Shown: positions 45,648-57,692 of the stretch, piece after piece | Layout of the letters: each line of letters starts with the position of its first letter | Numbering within the stretch: position 1 is the stretch's first letter | Assembly: GCA_030220185.1 (NCBI GenBank) | Contig: JASPKZ010004201.1 | Span: forward strand, 432,001-496,000 | DNA: 64,000 bases | Direction of reading: 5' to 3' | Source: Diploptera punctata | Taxonomy: Eukaryota > Arthropoda > Insecta > Blattodea > Blaberidae | Notes under the pieces: model-generated | The model's input: the letters and a program-made list of their open reading frames with translations, nothing else | The model's database searches: none | Told to the model about the DNA's origin: nothing | Position numbers and translations under genes: made by a program

Positions 45648-46340
45648 AAATCCACAATAAAAGAGAGCGTATCCGCAGACGGTTGTCAATGGACGATTTT
45701 ATTTAGCAACTAAGAAAAATGAAGAATTGTTTAGACAAGTTATTTTGTGATAATAACGTTGACTCAGCAATAAGTTCCATAGTAACATTTAGTAGGCCTA
45801 TGTGAAAATCGTATTTAAATGTTTAACAGTTCTGTCAGATTATTCATGCGGGATTACAAATTATAATTGAATCTACTATAATAGAGATGGTGGTCATTGA
45901 AACGTTTGTTTTGCAGCGAAGAAGAATGGAGAATTGTCGCTACCACCCCATGGGAAGAGATCCTTCTGCCATCCGAGAAAGAGCTGGACTAAAAACCCAG
46001 CCTTTTTCAGATCGTAACAGGCATCAGGCCTTATACTTGTACGAAAAATGCTGGTGATAATGATTTTGTGGTAATAATGTTGACAGCAAGAGAAAGTCTA
46101 AAAACTCAGTCCTCAATAAGATCTACAGTAACATGTATTATGTGGAAATATAGCAGTTGAGGATAGTTGTCAGATCATTCAATTTGGGTTTCCGCGATCT
46201 GCAGATAGTAGTATTATAGGCTAATTAAACCTACTATAAAAGCGTATCTACATACGATGGTCATTTAATAATTTACTGTGCAGGAACGAAGAGTGAAGAA
46301 TATATTTTTGTAAGTTATTTTGAGATTATAATGTTACTAC
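45648..46340. repeat. Diverged ~225-bp tandem repeat, three units
   Basis: Unit 1 is about 45648-45873, unit 2 about 45874-46227 (with an LINE insert) and unit 3 starts about 46228. Aligned blocks include caataaaagagagcgtatcc with actataaaagcgtatctaca, gtgataataacgttgac with gtggtaataatgttgac, and cagattattcat with cagatcattcaa. Identity is low, so the array is old. No coding capacity. Confidence 0.65.
45940..46055 (+). mobile_element. NLR-C-related 3' fragment inside the tandem repeat
   Basis: The translation HPMGRDPSAIRERAGLKTQP parallels the PRGRRSLGRPLKRWREN end of NLR-C, and gatcgtaacaggcatcaggc parallels its terminal sequence. It interrupts unit 2. Confidence 0.55.
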
Positions 46341-46714
46341 AGAAAAAAATGTTTTCCTGAAGTATTTAAAGAAGATATGAAACTAAAATTTATTTCGAAT
46401 TTTTCTAAATCGAGCTGTGATATTTTATTTCTCTTTCTTTATTTTTCCCCTTAAATTATGCTTTCCTTTTGTACATGTCCCACCCCTCCCAATCTTACAA
46501 AAACAGTCAGGAAAGGATTTTAAACTCTGGATCACTTACGTATTTTTTTCGAACACACTAGAACATTGAAGACCTCCCGGTATCAGCGATCAGCTTAATT
46601 CCAGGGCCACCTCTCTGAGAACACAATCATTTAAGACAACACACATCATTTAAAGCAGGTGAATACAATAGAGGGTTTTTGATGACCAGATGTTCTTTGA
46701 AGTCTTGTTTGGCC
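46341..46714. other. Unassigned sequence
   Basis: Nothing recognised. Confidence 0.5.
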
Positions 46715-46820
46715 TTAACAATTGCGTCATTTGTCTTATAAGTGGAAACAAAACTCGATAAAACCTCACCCAGGAAATGTTTTCCTACCAGGGATCAAAC
46801 CTGAACTCGCTGCATGATTA
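46715..46820 (-). mobile_element. SINE-1, very old relic
   Basis: The minus strand retains a diverged box B (aggtttgatccctgg) and downstream aaaacatttcctgggtgagg, ataagacaaatg. These match the SINE-1 head and following block with about one change in four positions. Confidence 0.7.
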
Positions 46821-47526
46821 TATAAATCATGTATAATATTTAATCCGTAAATTGGGACCAACATTATCAGTTCAGGGTGTACAAATAGTACTATCGGAAG
46901 AAAAGCTTGAAGGAATGTTATATAATACTCTGCAATTCAGATTCCTAGGTAATAAACGCTGAAATTGGAACAATATTCTAATCTCTCGTAGGTCACCAGT
47001 AACCAAACAACTTAATTAGGTATAAAAGTGTTGAGTTCAGGAAAGAGTAAAACATGATATTGTATAATGGTATTGTTAGTAAGGTAGATCTAATAAATTA
47101 TAGTTTCTAGGTGTTGATTGGTTATAGCTAACTATTACAAAATATTTTAGTGTAAACTCTACCAACTGTAGATACCACATGTTTTTCTTAATAGATGGTC
47201 GTTAGCACATTTACACACACGCGCACTCGAGCGCATATACCCCCTACGGATAACACAACCATCAAAGAACAGAATGAAATATTTACACATTACTCGGTAC
47301 AAATATAAACAGAAGGCAGGAGTAGGATCTGTTATTTCTACTTTATACCATGATAAAACATACAGAAACATCAGTATAAACAACAGAGAATGGAACTAAT
47401 AGACGCTATAAGGAATAATGGAAGCATTTGGCCAGCTATAAACCTAGAACTAAGTGTTTACTAGGATTTAGGAAGTTCATCCAGACACTAACACCGTAAA
47501 AATTGATAATGTAAATATTTGATATA
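46821..47526. other. Unassigned sequence
   Basis: About 700 bp, nothing recognised. Confidence 0.5.
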
Positions 47527-47855
47527 GTATATAAACAAATAAGGAAGCCAGATATAATAAGAACAGTCAAGTCTCGTAGACTGCGATGGGCAGGACATGT
47601 TGCACGTATGAGGAATGAAAGACTTGCATGGAAGCTTCTTGTAGGAAAGCCAGAGGGAAAACGCCCAGTTGGTAGACCGAGAATGAGGTGGGAGAATAAT
47701 ATTAACTATGATTTGAGGGAAGTAGATTATACAGGGAATGATTGGAAAGTATTAGCTCAGGATAGGGATGTATGGAGAGCTTATGTCCGCGCGGCCATGA
47801 ACCTACGGGTTCGATAGTGCCAGTGAGTAAGTAAGTAAGTATATAAACAAATAAG
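47527..47855 (+). mobile_element. NLR-B 3' end, 17-bp TSD
   Basis: Insert 47544-47838 between exact gtatataaacaaataag repeats (47527-47543 and 47839-47855). It differs from 51375-51671 at only about a dozen positions and keeps an open frame (47608-47817) for the last 69 residues, ending NLRVR. TAAG tail. A young copy. Confidence 0.96.
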
Positions 47856-48060
47856 TGCGAATAAAATTAGAATTATTTACATTAAGTAAAACATATATAA
47901 TTATAAATAAAACAGATATTTAGTTAAGATTAAATAACATTTTATATGTTTAAACATGTACATAATGTTATGTAATGGTATAATAGAAGATTATAATGTA
48001 GCCTAATACATTTAAATCGAGCATCTAATATTACTTTGTAGTGGGGATTCCTGAGGAATC

Positions 48061-48065
<5 letters not shown>
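47856..48065. other. Unassigned sequence
   Basis: Nothing recognised. Confidence 0.5.
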
Positions 48066-48118
<53 letters not shown>

Positions 48119-48132
48119 GAGAGAGGAAAGAG

Positions 48133-48201
<69 letters not shown>
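48066..48201. repeat. GA dinucleotide array
   Basis: About 136 bp of GA repeats with four short GGA/GAAGA interruptions. GA arrays can bind GAGA-factor-type proteins in insects; that is general knowledge and not shown here. Confidence 0.97.
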
Positions 48202-48204
<3 letters not shown>

Positions 48205-48414
48205 TAGTATAAATGGCACAACACGTGTTCAAATAATTTATTATTAGGCGTAACAAGTTACAATACCGAAAGCCCTCAAAATTTTAAACACCGCAAAAAT
48301 TAGATGTGAAAAAACGGCAGCAGTATACACCAACAATTAGAGAACACTATACATTTTCCAAACCACAGCAAACATTATTCCCCGATCGAAAAATAAATTC
48401 CAGCTTAAACAAAC
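48202..48414. other. Unassigned sequence
   Basis: Nothing recognised. Confidence 0.5.
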
Positions 48415-48592
48415 TGTAGTCAAAATAATGAGAAATGCACTTTATATTTTTAAACCCCATGTCGGAATATCCAACACACTCAATATAAATGAAAAGCAAG
48501 TGGAGAGAAGAAAGTTTGCGTTGCGTCGATGGGAACACGAATGGCAAACAACAATGAACGCATAACTTATCAAGTGCTACTTTCCAAAATAA
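48415..48592 (+). pseudogene. NLR-F-like RNase H fragment, left copy
   Basis: FKPHVGISNT (last RNase H motif, compare K-H-GI-GNE) followed after about 15 residues by KFALRRWEHEWQTTMNA. A related copy sits right of the solo LTR. The stop after the last Ala and the short gap suggest an internal deletion. Confidence 0.6.
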
Positions 48593-49089
48593 TGTGGCGC
48601 GTCGTAATAACGACGTTTAAATTTCCCGGCCAAAGGCTAGAATATTGGTCTCGCATTGGAGAATAGATTTGCAAGTCGCTGACTCGCGGGTCGAAAGGCC
48701 CGCGCAGACTATCGAAATGTCTAGGCTCTCATTCCAGAGATCTCAACGAGTCTCTACCCCCCCCCTTTTGGGAAAGATCGGTGGCTAGAAACTTCCGTGT
48801 TTGGATGTGTCCCCCTAGAAAGTTCCTGCCCGCCTATATAATATCTGGCGAGGTCCGACGCCAGTTAGTCGTGTTTTTAACAGCGATAAGCGACGTGTGA
48901 AGAGAAAAAAATTGTTGTGAGCGGATTCAACAGTCTGTAAAATAATTGTGAAACAGATACATTTTTGAATCAAGATTGTTTATCCAAATTGTAACAGATT
49001 ACTGATAATTTGTAGAATTATAATAAAATATTATACATCTGTGTGGATTATTTACGACATAAACTACGTGAAGGCGAACTCCCGGTCAT
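48593..49089 (+). mobile_element. Solo LTR of an LTR retrotransposon
   Basis: About 496 bp starting TGTGGCGCGTCG and ending CCCGGTCA. A TATA-like tatataata (about 48834) precedes an initiator-like ccagttagtcg (48861), and aataaaa (about 49022) fits a polyadenylation signal, the U3-R-U5 order of an LTR. Flanks show aataa on both sides with a one-base offset. No internal region or second LTR follows, so it is a solo LTR, probably left by recombination. A relative is at 63505-63994. Family not determined. Confidence 0.65.
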
Positions 49090-49311
49090 AATAAAATAAT
49101 GGGAAATACACTTTTTACGGTTAAAGCCCATCTCAGAATTCAAGGTAATGAGCTTGCAAAAAAAATACCTAAAGGAGTAGGAAAAAACCCACATATTGCA
49201 ATAGTAATAAACTAACACACATAACTAATTGAAAAGCTAATGAAGAGAATAAAGTTTGCGCTGCGCCAATGGGAAAACGATTGGCAAACAACAAAGATCG
49301 GAGAGCTTATT
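49090..49311 (+). pseudogene. NLR-F-like RNase H fragment, right copy
   Basis: FTVKAHLRIQGNELAKKI (K-H--I-GNE-A, last RNase H motif), then after a few stops KLMKRIKFALRQWENDWQTT, IGELIRN. It parallels the left copy (48415-48592) in order but retains more sequence between motifs. Confidence 0.65.
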
Positions 49312-49585
49312 CGTAATTCCCTGTTTGTTACTTCTTCATAATTTTCATCCTCAATCAGCCACATAGTTTTCCAGCTCTTCTTTCCATAGTTCAAGCATTT
49401 AACTTTCTGGTACATTAAATCATATTTTCCTTTCCTTTCTAGATTCTCTAATTCTTCATATTTTTGCTTCATCCATTCTTCCTTTGCTTTGTAAGTTTCT
49501 CTTCTAAGTTCGTTGTTTATTTTCCTGTAGTTTCTTTTGGCTTCTCCTATATTGCTATTTTTTCCATTTTCTTATTTCTTCCATC
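49312..49585 (-). pseudogene. LINE linker-region relic (between endonuclease and RT)
   Basis: The minus strand reads GEAKRNYRKINNELRRETYK, EEWMKQKYEELENLERKGKY, YDLMYQKVKCLNYGKKSWKT, MWLIEDENYEEVTN. This charged helical region sits just before the RT of many insect LINEs. One frameshift lies near 49470-49540. It may belong to NLR-C or NLR-E, whose corresponding parts are absent here. Confidence 0.65.
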
Positions 49586-49672
49586 TTCTCAAATAACCAA
49601 CATAATGTAAGTACAAAGAGAGCAAGATTATTAAGAAACCTTGGGCCACAGAAAAAATGTTGGAGAAGGTAA

Positions 49673-51671
<1,999 letters not shown>

Positions 51672-51717
<46 letters not shown>

Positions 51718-51870
51718 CTTCTCCAACATTTTTTTCTGTGGCCCATGGTTTCTTAATAATCTTGCTCTCTTTGTACTTACATTATGTTGGTTATTTAAAT
51801 TTGGCTGACGACTTAAAAGAATCCCCATAATTTGACTACAGTAAGACTTTATTACAAAAATTAGAATAAA
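51672..51870. other. ATT array, inverted-repeat arm and flank
   Basis: ATT units to 51716, the right inverted arm to 51793, then unassigned sequence. Confidence 0.7.
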
Positions 51871-52181
51871 TATGACCAAAATCAGGGTACGCTGTAGCGT
51901 AGTGGTTAAGGCAATATGCTATAAGCCGGAATGTCAAGGGTTCGAGTCTCGGTGAAATCATCATGTTTAAACTGACCCAAACTTTCTGGCGATTTAGCCT
52001 CTAACAGAAATGAGTACCAGACCCTTGTTCTGGAGGTAAAAGCGGCCATCGCGCAGAGCTGACAATCCGGCTGATGTCAAGTGCCGATGTCTAGAAAAAG
52101 TGTGAGCCTTAACCTCCTACTGCCCCAAGGGTCTCCTAAGGCCTGTGGTGGGATCACTTTGCCTTCTTTATGACTAAAATC
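51871..52181 (+). mobile_element. SINE-4, full length, 13-bp TSD
   Basis: The insert 51884-52168 (285 bp) lies between tatgaccaaaatc and tatgactaaaatc (12 of 13 identical). tRNA-like head: box A TAGCGTAGTGG (about 51894), box B GGTTCGAGTCTC (about 51939). The body includes aactgacccaaactttctgg and gccttaacctcctactgccc. The 3' end lacks a long tail. Confidence 0.9.
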
Positions 52182-52661
52182 TATAAACATGAGAAATGTG
52201 ACTTAATGGCGTAATAAAAATCACTACATTTTCATCAGAAATATATAAATGTTTAGTTACTCGAACTCAAAATACAGGTTAAAAAATATGACATATCATA
52301 AGAATCCACCCCAATTTATAACTGTTATAACTAATAAAGACAAAAGTCATAGCCTATAACCTAGAAAATCATTAAACATAAGAATACACAATGTTATAGT
52401 AAGATAAACTGGCAAGTAGCATTACATAATGCAATGAACCATGCAGATGATAAAGATATATCAAAGAAACAAATATATACATAAATATGTACATAAAACA
52501 ATTAGATACCATCTTTAAATTAAGACAGCTTATTCTTATATTGCTTCATGATGCAAATTTGAAATTCATAAATATGAACTAGTAGTTTCGATAATGAAGC
52601 TAACTTAACAGTGAATTTTTGCAACATTAAAGTTCCTCGCAGTAATTAATCACAATCATTA
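52182..52661. other. Unassigned sequence
   Basis: About 480 bp, nothing recognised. Confidence 0.5.
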
Positions 52662-52994
52662 TCAACATCAAGGCTTAGGTCTTCTGGCCCGTTCCGACTT
52701 CATCTAGCAAATGGTCTTCCTTGAATTCAATATCCTGTAGATCTGTAGTTTAAAATAATTTTAAAAGGTCTATAATCTGGCATTCTTAGTAGAAGTTCGA
52801 ACCAATTTTGTCTTTATTTGTCAAATTTATCAATCAACTTAAAAATAGTTCATTGATCTCTTATCTCTGAACTTCCTTTTTGGTCCATAAGAGTGCAGCC
52901 TGTCGTTGGCCTTAAACGTCTATCTAGGTTGCCTCTAAGTTTCTCCTATCTGTACGAGTCAAAGTCCAATTTTCACTGCCCACACATAACAGTG

Positions 52995-53330
52995 TCCAGC
53001 GCTGTGGTCTTCAGGTAGCGTGCTGCCTTGTCACGCAGCGGGCCCGGGTTCGATTCCCGGTCGGAACAGGCTCCTGGGTGAGATTTGTTCGGGGTTTTTC
53101 CTCACCTGTAAGATAAATGTCAGGAAGTTTATTGCCCAACAGTCCCCGAAAATCACCCGGCCATCATAAGCATCATCATCCTTATCATTATCATCATCAT
53201 TCTTCACCGGTGTGGAAAGCAATGGGAAGCTTCGCACCTATAATTCCCTAGTAAAGCTGTAAAGCATAGCATGAAAATGCTATGATTGCAGTGAAAGACC
53301 TGCCCTCGGGCAGAATTACTATGGGTGGAT
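52995..53330 (+). mobile_element. SINE-1, full length, inside NLR-E
   Basis: A complete plus-strand copy: tccagcgctgtggtcttcag head, box B GGTTCGATTCCC, the hairpin ctgccctcgggcag and a tail ending atgggtggat. Flanks acataacag and acataatag are an 8-of-9 TSD. Confidence 0.95.
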
Positions 53331-53575
53331 ACATAATAGTAGGAATGGCCATGACTTTATAAAATTTCAGTCGAGTATCTTGAGTTGTTTTATTCTTTAG
53401 AGTTCTTCTTATTGTTCTACACATTCTTTGAAATTCTGTACTTTTATATTTATATGTTCTTTTTGGCAGTATGATACAATAAAGCCTAGATCATTGTAGA
53501 ATTTCACTTGTTCAATGATATTATTTATGACAATTTTGCATCTGAGATAATTATATTCCTTGCCTACATTATAAT

Positions 53576-55088
53576 TACACTGCTCAAAAAATTAGGGGAT
53601 AATTTAGAATAACCTATTAAGACTATGTTTTTAGGAACAGTATTAGATGCAATCACTTTATATTACTCCAAAAGAATGTAAACAAGAGTTTGAAGTCATT
53701 ACGTAACCTCTGTACCACACCAGATGTCAAAGAGATCCTGATTAGGAATATGGCAAACAAACAAAGCAACATTAACATGCGTGAAAATGTTTCTTTAGTA
53801 TGGTGTATGGTCTCCTCGAACGGCCAGTACTGCCTCACACCTTATTGGCATTGATGCAATGAGGTTAGCAATGAGTTCTTGGGGGATACGTAGCCACTCT
53901 TCCATAAGAGCAATGTGCAGCTCTGGAACAGTTGTGGGAGGTGCTGGTGTGCCTGCAATGCGTCTGCCTAATGCATCCCACACATGCTCAATCGGATTTA
54001 AGTCCGGGGAGGAAGCTGGCCTTTGCATACGCTCGATACCCTCCACTTCCAGCATGTCGTCCACCAAGCCAGCTCTGAGAGGTCGTGCATTATTGTCCAT
54101 AAAAAGAAAAGAATCACCTATGGCACCAGCATAAGGCACGCAAAAGGTCGGAGAATGTCGTCTATACACCTTACCGCAGTCAAAGTACCACCTTGGATGA
54201 CGTAGAGGTCCGTACGTCCACCACTACTGACTCCTACTCGCACCATCAATCCACCGCCACGATATGGGGATCTTTCACGTACAAAAGCTGGATTGTTTCG
54301 TGTCCCTTTTTCCCTCCAGATGAATACACGCCGACTATCACATTCCAAGTTGAATCGCGACTCATCAGAAAAAAGAACTGATCTCCATTCGGCGTGCCTC
54401 CACCCACGATGTTCCTCCGCCCAGTTTCTGCGATCTCTACAGTGTTGTGGAGTTAACCTGGTACACACCATGGGCCTACGGGCATAGAGACCACTTCCAT
54501 GCAGTCGATTACGGACAGTTTGAGTTGACACCCTGCGTCCTGTTGCTGTTTGAAGTGTATTTCACAGTTGAGTTGCATTCTGCTGTCTATTCCGACGGGC
54601 TGTTAACAAGAGGTAATGGTCATCCCTTGCTGTTGTTGCCCGTGGTCGACCTTGTCCGGCTCTTCTGTGAACAGTATCTGTTCTTTGAAAACGATTCCAA
54701 ACTCTGGAAATCACGCTTTGAGACACCCCAATGGCTTGTGCCACCTCTTGTTGTGTCTGTCCAGCTTCCATCCTTCCTATGGCCCTCCAAGCCATTGGTT
54801 CAGGTAAATCACGTTGTCGAGGCATTACTGTCCCTAAGGCAAGTCATTCACTAACTGAAAACTGGACTGGATTTAAAAACAGCAACAATACATTCACCCC
54901 CACACCACCCTTTCACATCAACAGTACAGACACTGCCCTCTGGTGTGGTACCGAGGTCACGTAACAACTTCAAACTCTTGTTTACATTATCTTGGAGTAA
55001 TAGAAAGTGATTGCATCTAATACTATTCCAAAAAACATAGTCTTAATAGGTTATTCTACAATATCCCCTAATTTTTTTGAGCAGTGTA
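53576..55088 (-). mobile_element. Tc1-like transposon with ~165-bp TIRs, TA TSD
   Basis: A 1,509-bp element (53578-55086) between TA dinucleotides. Termini start cactgctcaaaaaattaggg (left) and, inverted, cactgctcaaaaaaattagg (right). The inverted similarity continues for about 165 bp with scattered differences, through aacctattaagactatgt and tgtaaacaagagtttgaag. A minus-strand Tc1 transposase lies between them. It inserted into NLR-E. Confidence 0.96.
53795..54825 (-). pseudogene. Tc1-like transposase, damaged
   Basis: Starts at ATG 54825 (MPRQRDLPEPMAWRAIGRME). Helix-turn-helix pair: TQQEVAQAIGVSQSVISRVW with a QGRPRATTARDD linker. The frame meets TGA at 54562-54564, continues open as VSTQTVRNRLHGSGLYARRP and VLFSDESRFNLECDSRRVF (first catalytic Asp), and shifts frame near 54140. 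It then reads FLFMDNNARPLRAG and SSPDLNPIEHVWDALGRR (third acid, Glu). With 34 residues before the Glu, the second catalytic position is the Asn in MDN, where the family has Asp. One stop, one frameshift and this substitution inactivate it. Family role: excision and integration at TA. Confidence 0.95.
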
Positions 55089-55340
55089 GTTTGCAGCTCT
55101 CTGGAGGTTATCTTCTGAAGGGGAAATTATAAAATAATAACGCTATAATAGGGATTATAATAGATGTAATTAGTATTAGTTTTGTAGATAATTTAAATAT
55201 TTCATTTGAGGCTAGTCTTGTTACATAAATAAATAGCACCCTGGTCATCTGCGAATAAAATCGTGTTTACAACTTCGTCATTTATTTTAAAATTTTCAAT
55301 TAAGACATCTTGTCATATTTTAATGGCCAACATATGTATT

Positions 55341-55675
55341 AAAGAAAATTGTGTTAATTAAAATTGTTTTAAACAGTTCTACCAACAATATCTACTACCA
55401 ATTATGCTACTCCACTATCTTCTTTATGGAGTCCCTCCTGGCTTCAAAAAGTTTTCATTGCATCACATCTTCAACTATGTCTTGACAAGCCCTGAGTTCT
55501 CTTGTCTATTGGTAACCATCTTGTGAGGCCTATCTTTTTTCCATCCGGTCTTGACAATCCGTACCAATCCAGCTAAAACCTTTGAAATTCACCAATTCAG
55601 AGACCAAATTAATTGTGTCACACAATTATAAGTGCTTACAAAGTGTCTCTACATAAGCAATATGATATAATAATC
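55341..55675. other. Unassigned sequence
   Basis: No confident feature. It may include further eroded NLR-E sequence. Confidence 0.45.
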
Positions 55676-55790
55676 TAGTGGTAGAGTAGAATTTTGTGAT
55701 TGAGCGATTAGTTCAATTCCCTGAATGAGATTACTCATAGTTTTCCAACTGTAAAACAAATACTAAGACGTTTAGATAATAACATCCACG
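55676..55790 (+). mobile_element. SINE-1, very old relic (head)
   Basis: ctagtggtagagtagaattt, box B-like AGTTCAATTCCC and aactgtaaaacaaatactaa follow the SINE-1 head and block order with heavy divergence. It could also be a relative of SINE-1. Confidence 0.55.
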
Positions 55791-56264
55791 AACAAATCTC
55801 TGGATTCATAATTATCATCAAACTAATTCATAAAAATTAAGTGAAAGAGAAGGTAACCATCCAGTCCATGAGAAGAGAACGAGTAGCGTCAGCGTTCAAG
55901 TGAGAGTTGAAATGTCCAAGCCGATATAAAAAATTATTTCCCCGAGTTCACATATCGTGCTGTTCAGCAGTGCACTCTAACTGAATTTAAAATGCCCGTT
56001 CTTTACTCCGGGTGACGTGGCATTGAGTTGAGCAGCGATTCCCAATATTTTTCGACTCGCGAACCCCTTCCACAACGATCTGAGTTGAGTGAACCAGTGA
56101 CGTTTAAATATGCACACGGTAGATATGCATAAAATTTAATTCGAAGCATTAGGTTTAATAATCTTAAATTAACTTAACCCTTAACGGTTAAAACCTCAAG
56201 TTACTCTAGTTACGGCTTAAAAGTTACACAACTTTAGGTCTAGTTACAATAATAATTACAAGTT
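55791..56264. other. Unassigned sequence
   Basis: Nothing recognised. Confidence 0.5.
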
Positions 56265-56418
56265 TTCATAAGTAATGCCACGAATGATTTCCAAGGTATC
56301 GATAAATTCACGATGTCAGGAAGTGACGAGTAAATTTATCTAGAGAATTTGGAAATCAAGAGTGGCATTTGGTAGGACTATTTAACGAATAAAATTAAGA
56401 TGTTTACTCACAAATCAT

Positions 56419-56498
56419 TATTTAAATATAAATAAATAAATAAATAAATAAGCCTGGAATGTCTCTTTAGGTCAAAGGCCTCACCCTATTTAAATATA
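56419..56498 (-). mobile_element. 56-bp LINE tail insertion with 12-bp TSD
   Basis: Insert 56431-56486 between exact tatttaaatata repeats (56419-56430 and 56487-56498). On the minus strand it ends in five TTTA units, preceded by gggtgaggcctttgacctaa, a LINE-like 3' end of unknown family. The empty site is preserved in copies A and B (24228 and 24794 regions). Confidence 0.92.
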
Positions 56499-56713
56499 GT
56501 TATTTTAAAATATTTATATATTTAATGTAAACGGCGATGTTTGAAAACAATTTGAGAAACGTTTGTTATGTTCCATTTGTTCATCACTGCAACCAGATCA
56601 TATTATTTATTGCCAAAGGATCGTAATGTTGTAAGAATGTACTCTAGTGGAGAAAGAATGTAACACATCGAACTGTTTGTAACCAACATTATAGGTTTAA
56701 TTAATTTTTGATG

Positions 56714-57033
56714 GTCCACCGCTGTGGTCTCGAGGTAGCGTGCTGCCTTGTCATGCAGTGGGCCCGGATTCGATCCCCGGTCGGGGCAGTTTTTCTGGGT
56801 GAGGTTTTTATCGGGGTTTTTCCTCAACTGCAAGACAAATGTCAGGAAAACTTTAAGGCAAACGGTCCCCGAAATCATAAGGCCATCATCATCATCTTTA
56901 TCATCATCATCCTTCACCGGTGTGGAAAGCAACGGGAAGCATTCAATTCCCTAGTAAAGCTGCAATCATAGCATGAAAATGCTATGATTGCAGTGAAGGA
57001 CCTGCCTTCGGGCAGAATTACTATGGATGGGTG
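56714..57033 (+). mobile_element. SINE-1, near full length, inside copy C
   Basis: Plus-strand copy with head tccaccgctgtggtctcgag, box B GATTCGATCCCC-like (one change), and hairpins in the 3' domain including cctgccttcgggcag. A deletion removes about ten bases of the cacacctaca block. Confidence 0.94.
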
Positions 57034-57210
57034 GAATTTCTGATTTTCTATGATGTAAACATGTCAATTATATTTTTCTGGAACGTAAATACCTGGGAAA
57101 TAATACATTTAAGAAAGTACAAACAATGGTTTCATTTTATTGTGGTATAATCAATTGCTATGAATATTTTCTATTATATCTCGCAAGCAGTCTCTGGTTA
57201 CATTTGTGCA

Positions 57211-57212
<2 letters not shown>

Positions 57213-57241
<29 letters not shown>

Positions 57242-57355
57242 ATACATACGCAGTGTGGGAACCACCGGCCGACGGATAGCTTGTATGGGTACATAAAGAG
57301 TGGTCCTGAACTTCCAGCCACGTACGTATGTATGTATGTATGATTGTCTTGCACT
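57213..57355. repeat. AT array, unknown insert and GTAT repeats
   Basis: An AT array (57217-57241), about 80 bp of unassigned GC-richer sequence (gtgggaaccaccggccgacg), and TATG/GTAT units (57326-57342). Absent from copy B of the host repeat. Confidence 0.7.
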
Positions 57356-57596
57356 CTAGGATTCTTGTTATTAATATATAAATTGCTATATTCAACGTAT
57401 TTCTTAGAGAGTCAGTCACTGCAAAATAATGCTCTGACCTATTCAGAATGTTTAAAAAGGAGGAGCTTTCTTTAATATGATAAACTCAAGTTGATAAATT
57501 CGATGTGAAACACAACTGAGATTCGTTGTAAATCAAAATTCATTGAAATGTGATTGGTCATTGACTCCAATTTGGGGCATGAGTTAAATAGTCATT

Positions 57597-57692
57597 GTAA
57601 TTACTCAGCTCTTCCTTTGAATTCACTGACAAGGTTGTGTCTGCTTTCCATGGCACAGAGCTTTGAAGTCTCAAATCACTTACGTACTGCTA
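57597..57692. other. Unassigned sequence
   Basis: Short gap between two DNA elements. Confidence 0.5.

Larger units (their letters stand above)
52662..55340 (-). pseudogene. NLR-E polymerase relic split by SINE-1 and Tc1
   Basis: On the minus strand, right to left: VNTILFADDQGAI (RT FADDQ; about 55230-55270) lies right of the Tc1 element. NYLRCKIVIN, NKTTQDTRLKFYKVMAIPTI and related blocks lie between Tc1 and SINE-1 (53331-53575). VGSENWTLTRTDRRNLEAT, QAALLWTK and the 3' end GPEDLSLDVDND with TGATGA units lie left of SINE-1 (52662-52994). Removing the two insertions gives one collinear LINE C-terminal half. Stops and shifts are frequent. It is the oldest layer of the nest. Confidence 0.85.
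56265..57596. mobile_element. TIR-like repeat family, copy C, with three insertions
   Basis: Head at 56265 (ataagtaatgccacgaat), gactatttaac at 56375-56385, and gttaaatagtc at 57583-57593. Comparison with copies A and B exposes three later insertions: a 56-bp LINE tail (56431-56486), SINE-1 (56714-57033) and about 140 bp of unknown origin (57213-57355). Without them the element is about 800 bp. Non-coding. Confidence 0.72.

Noticed and set aside
48031..48256. Ser/Leu and Arg/Glu repeat frames over the GA array
   Set aside because: Repeat translation only.
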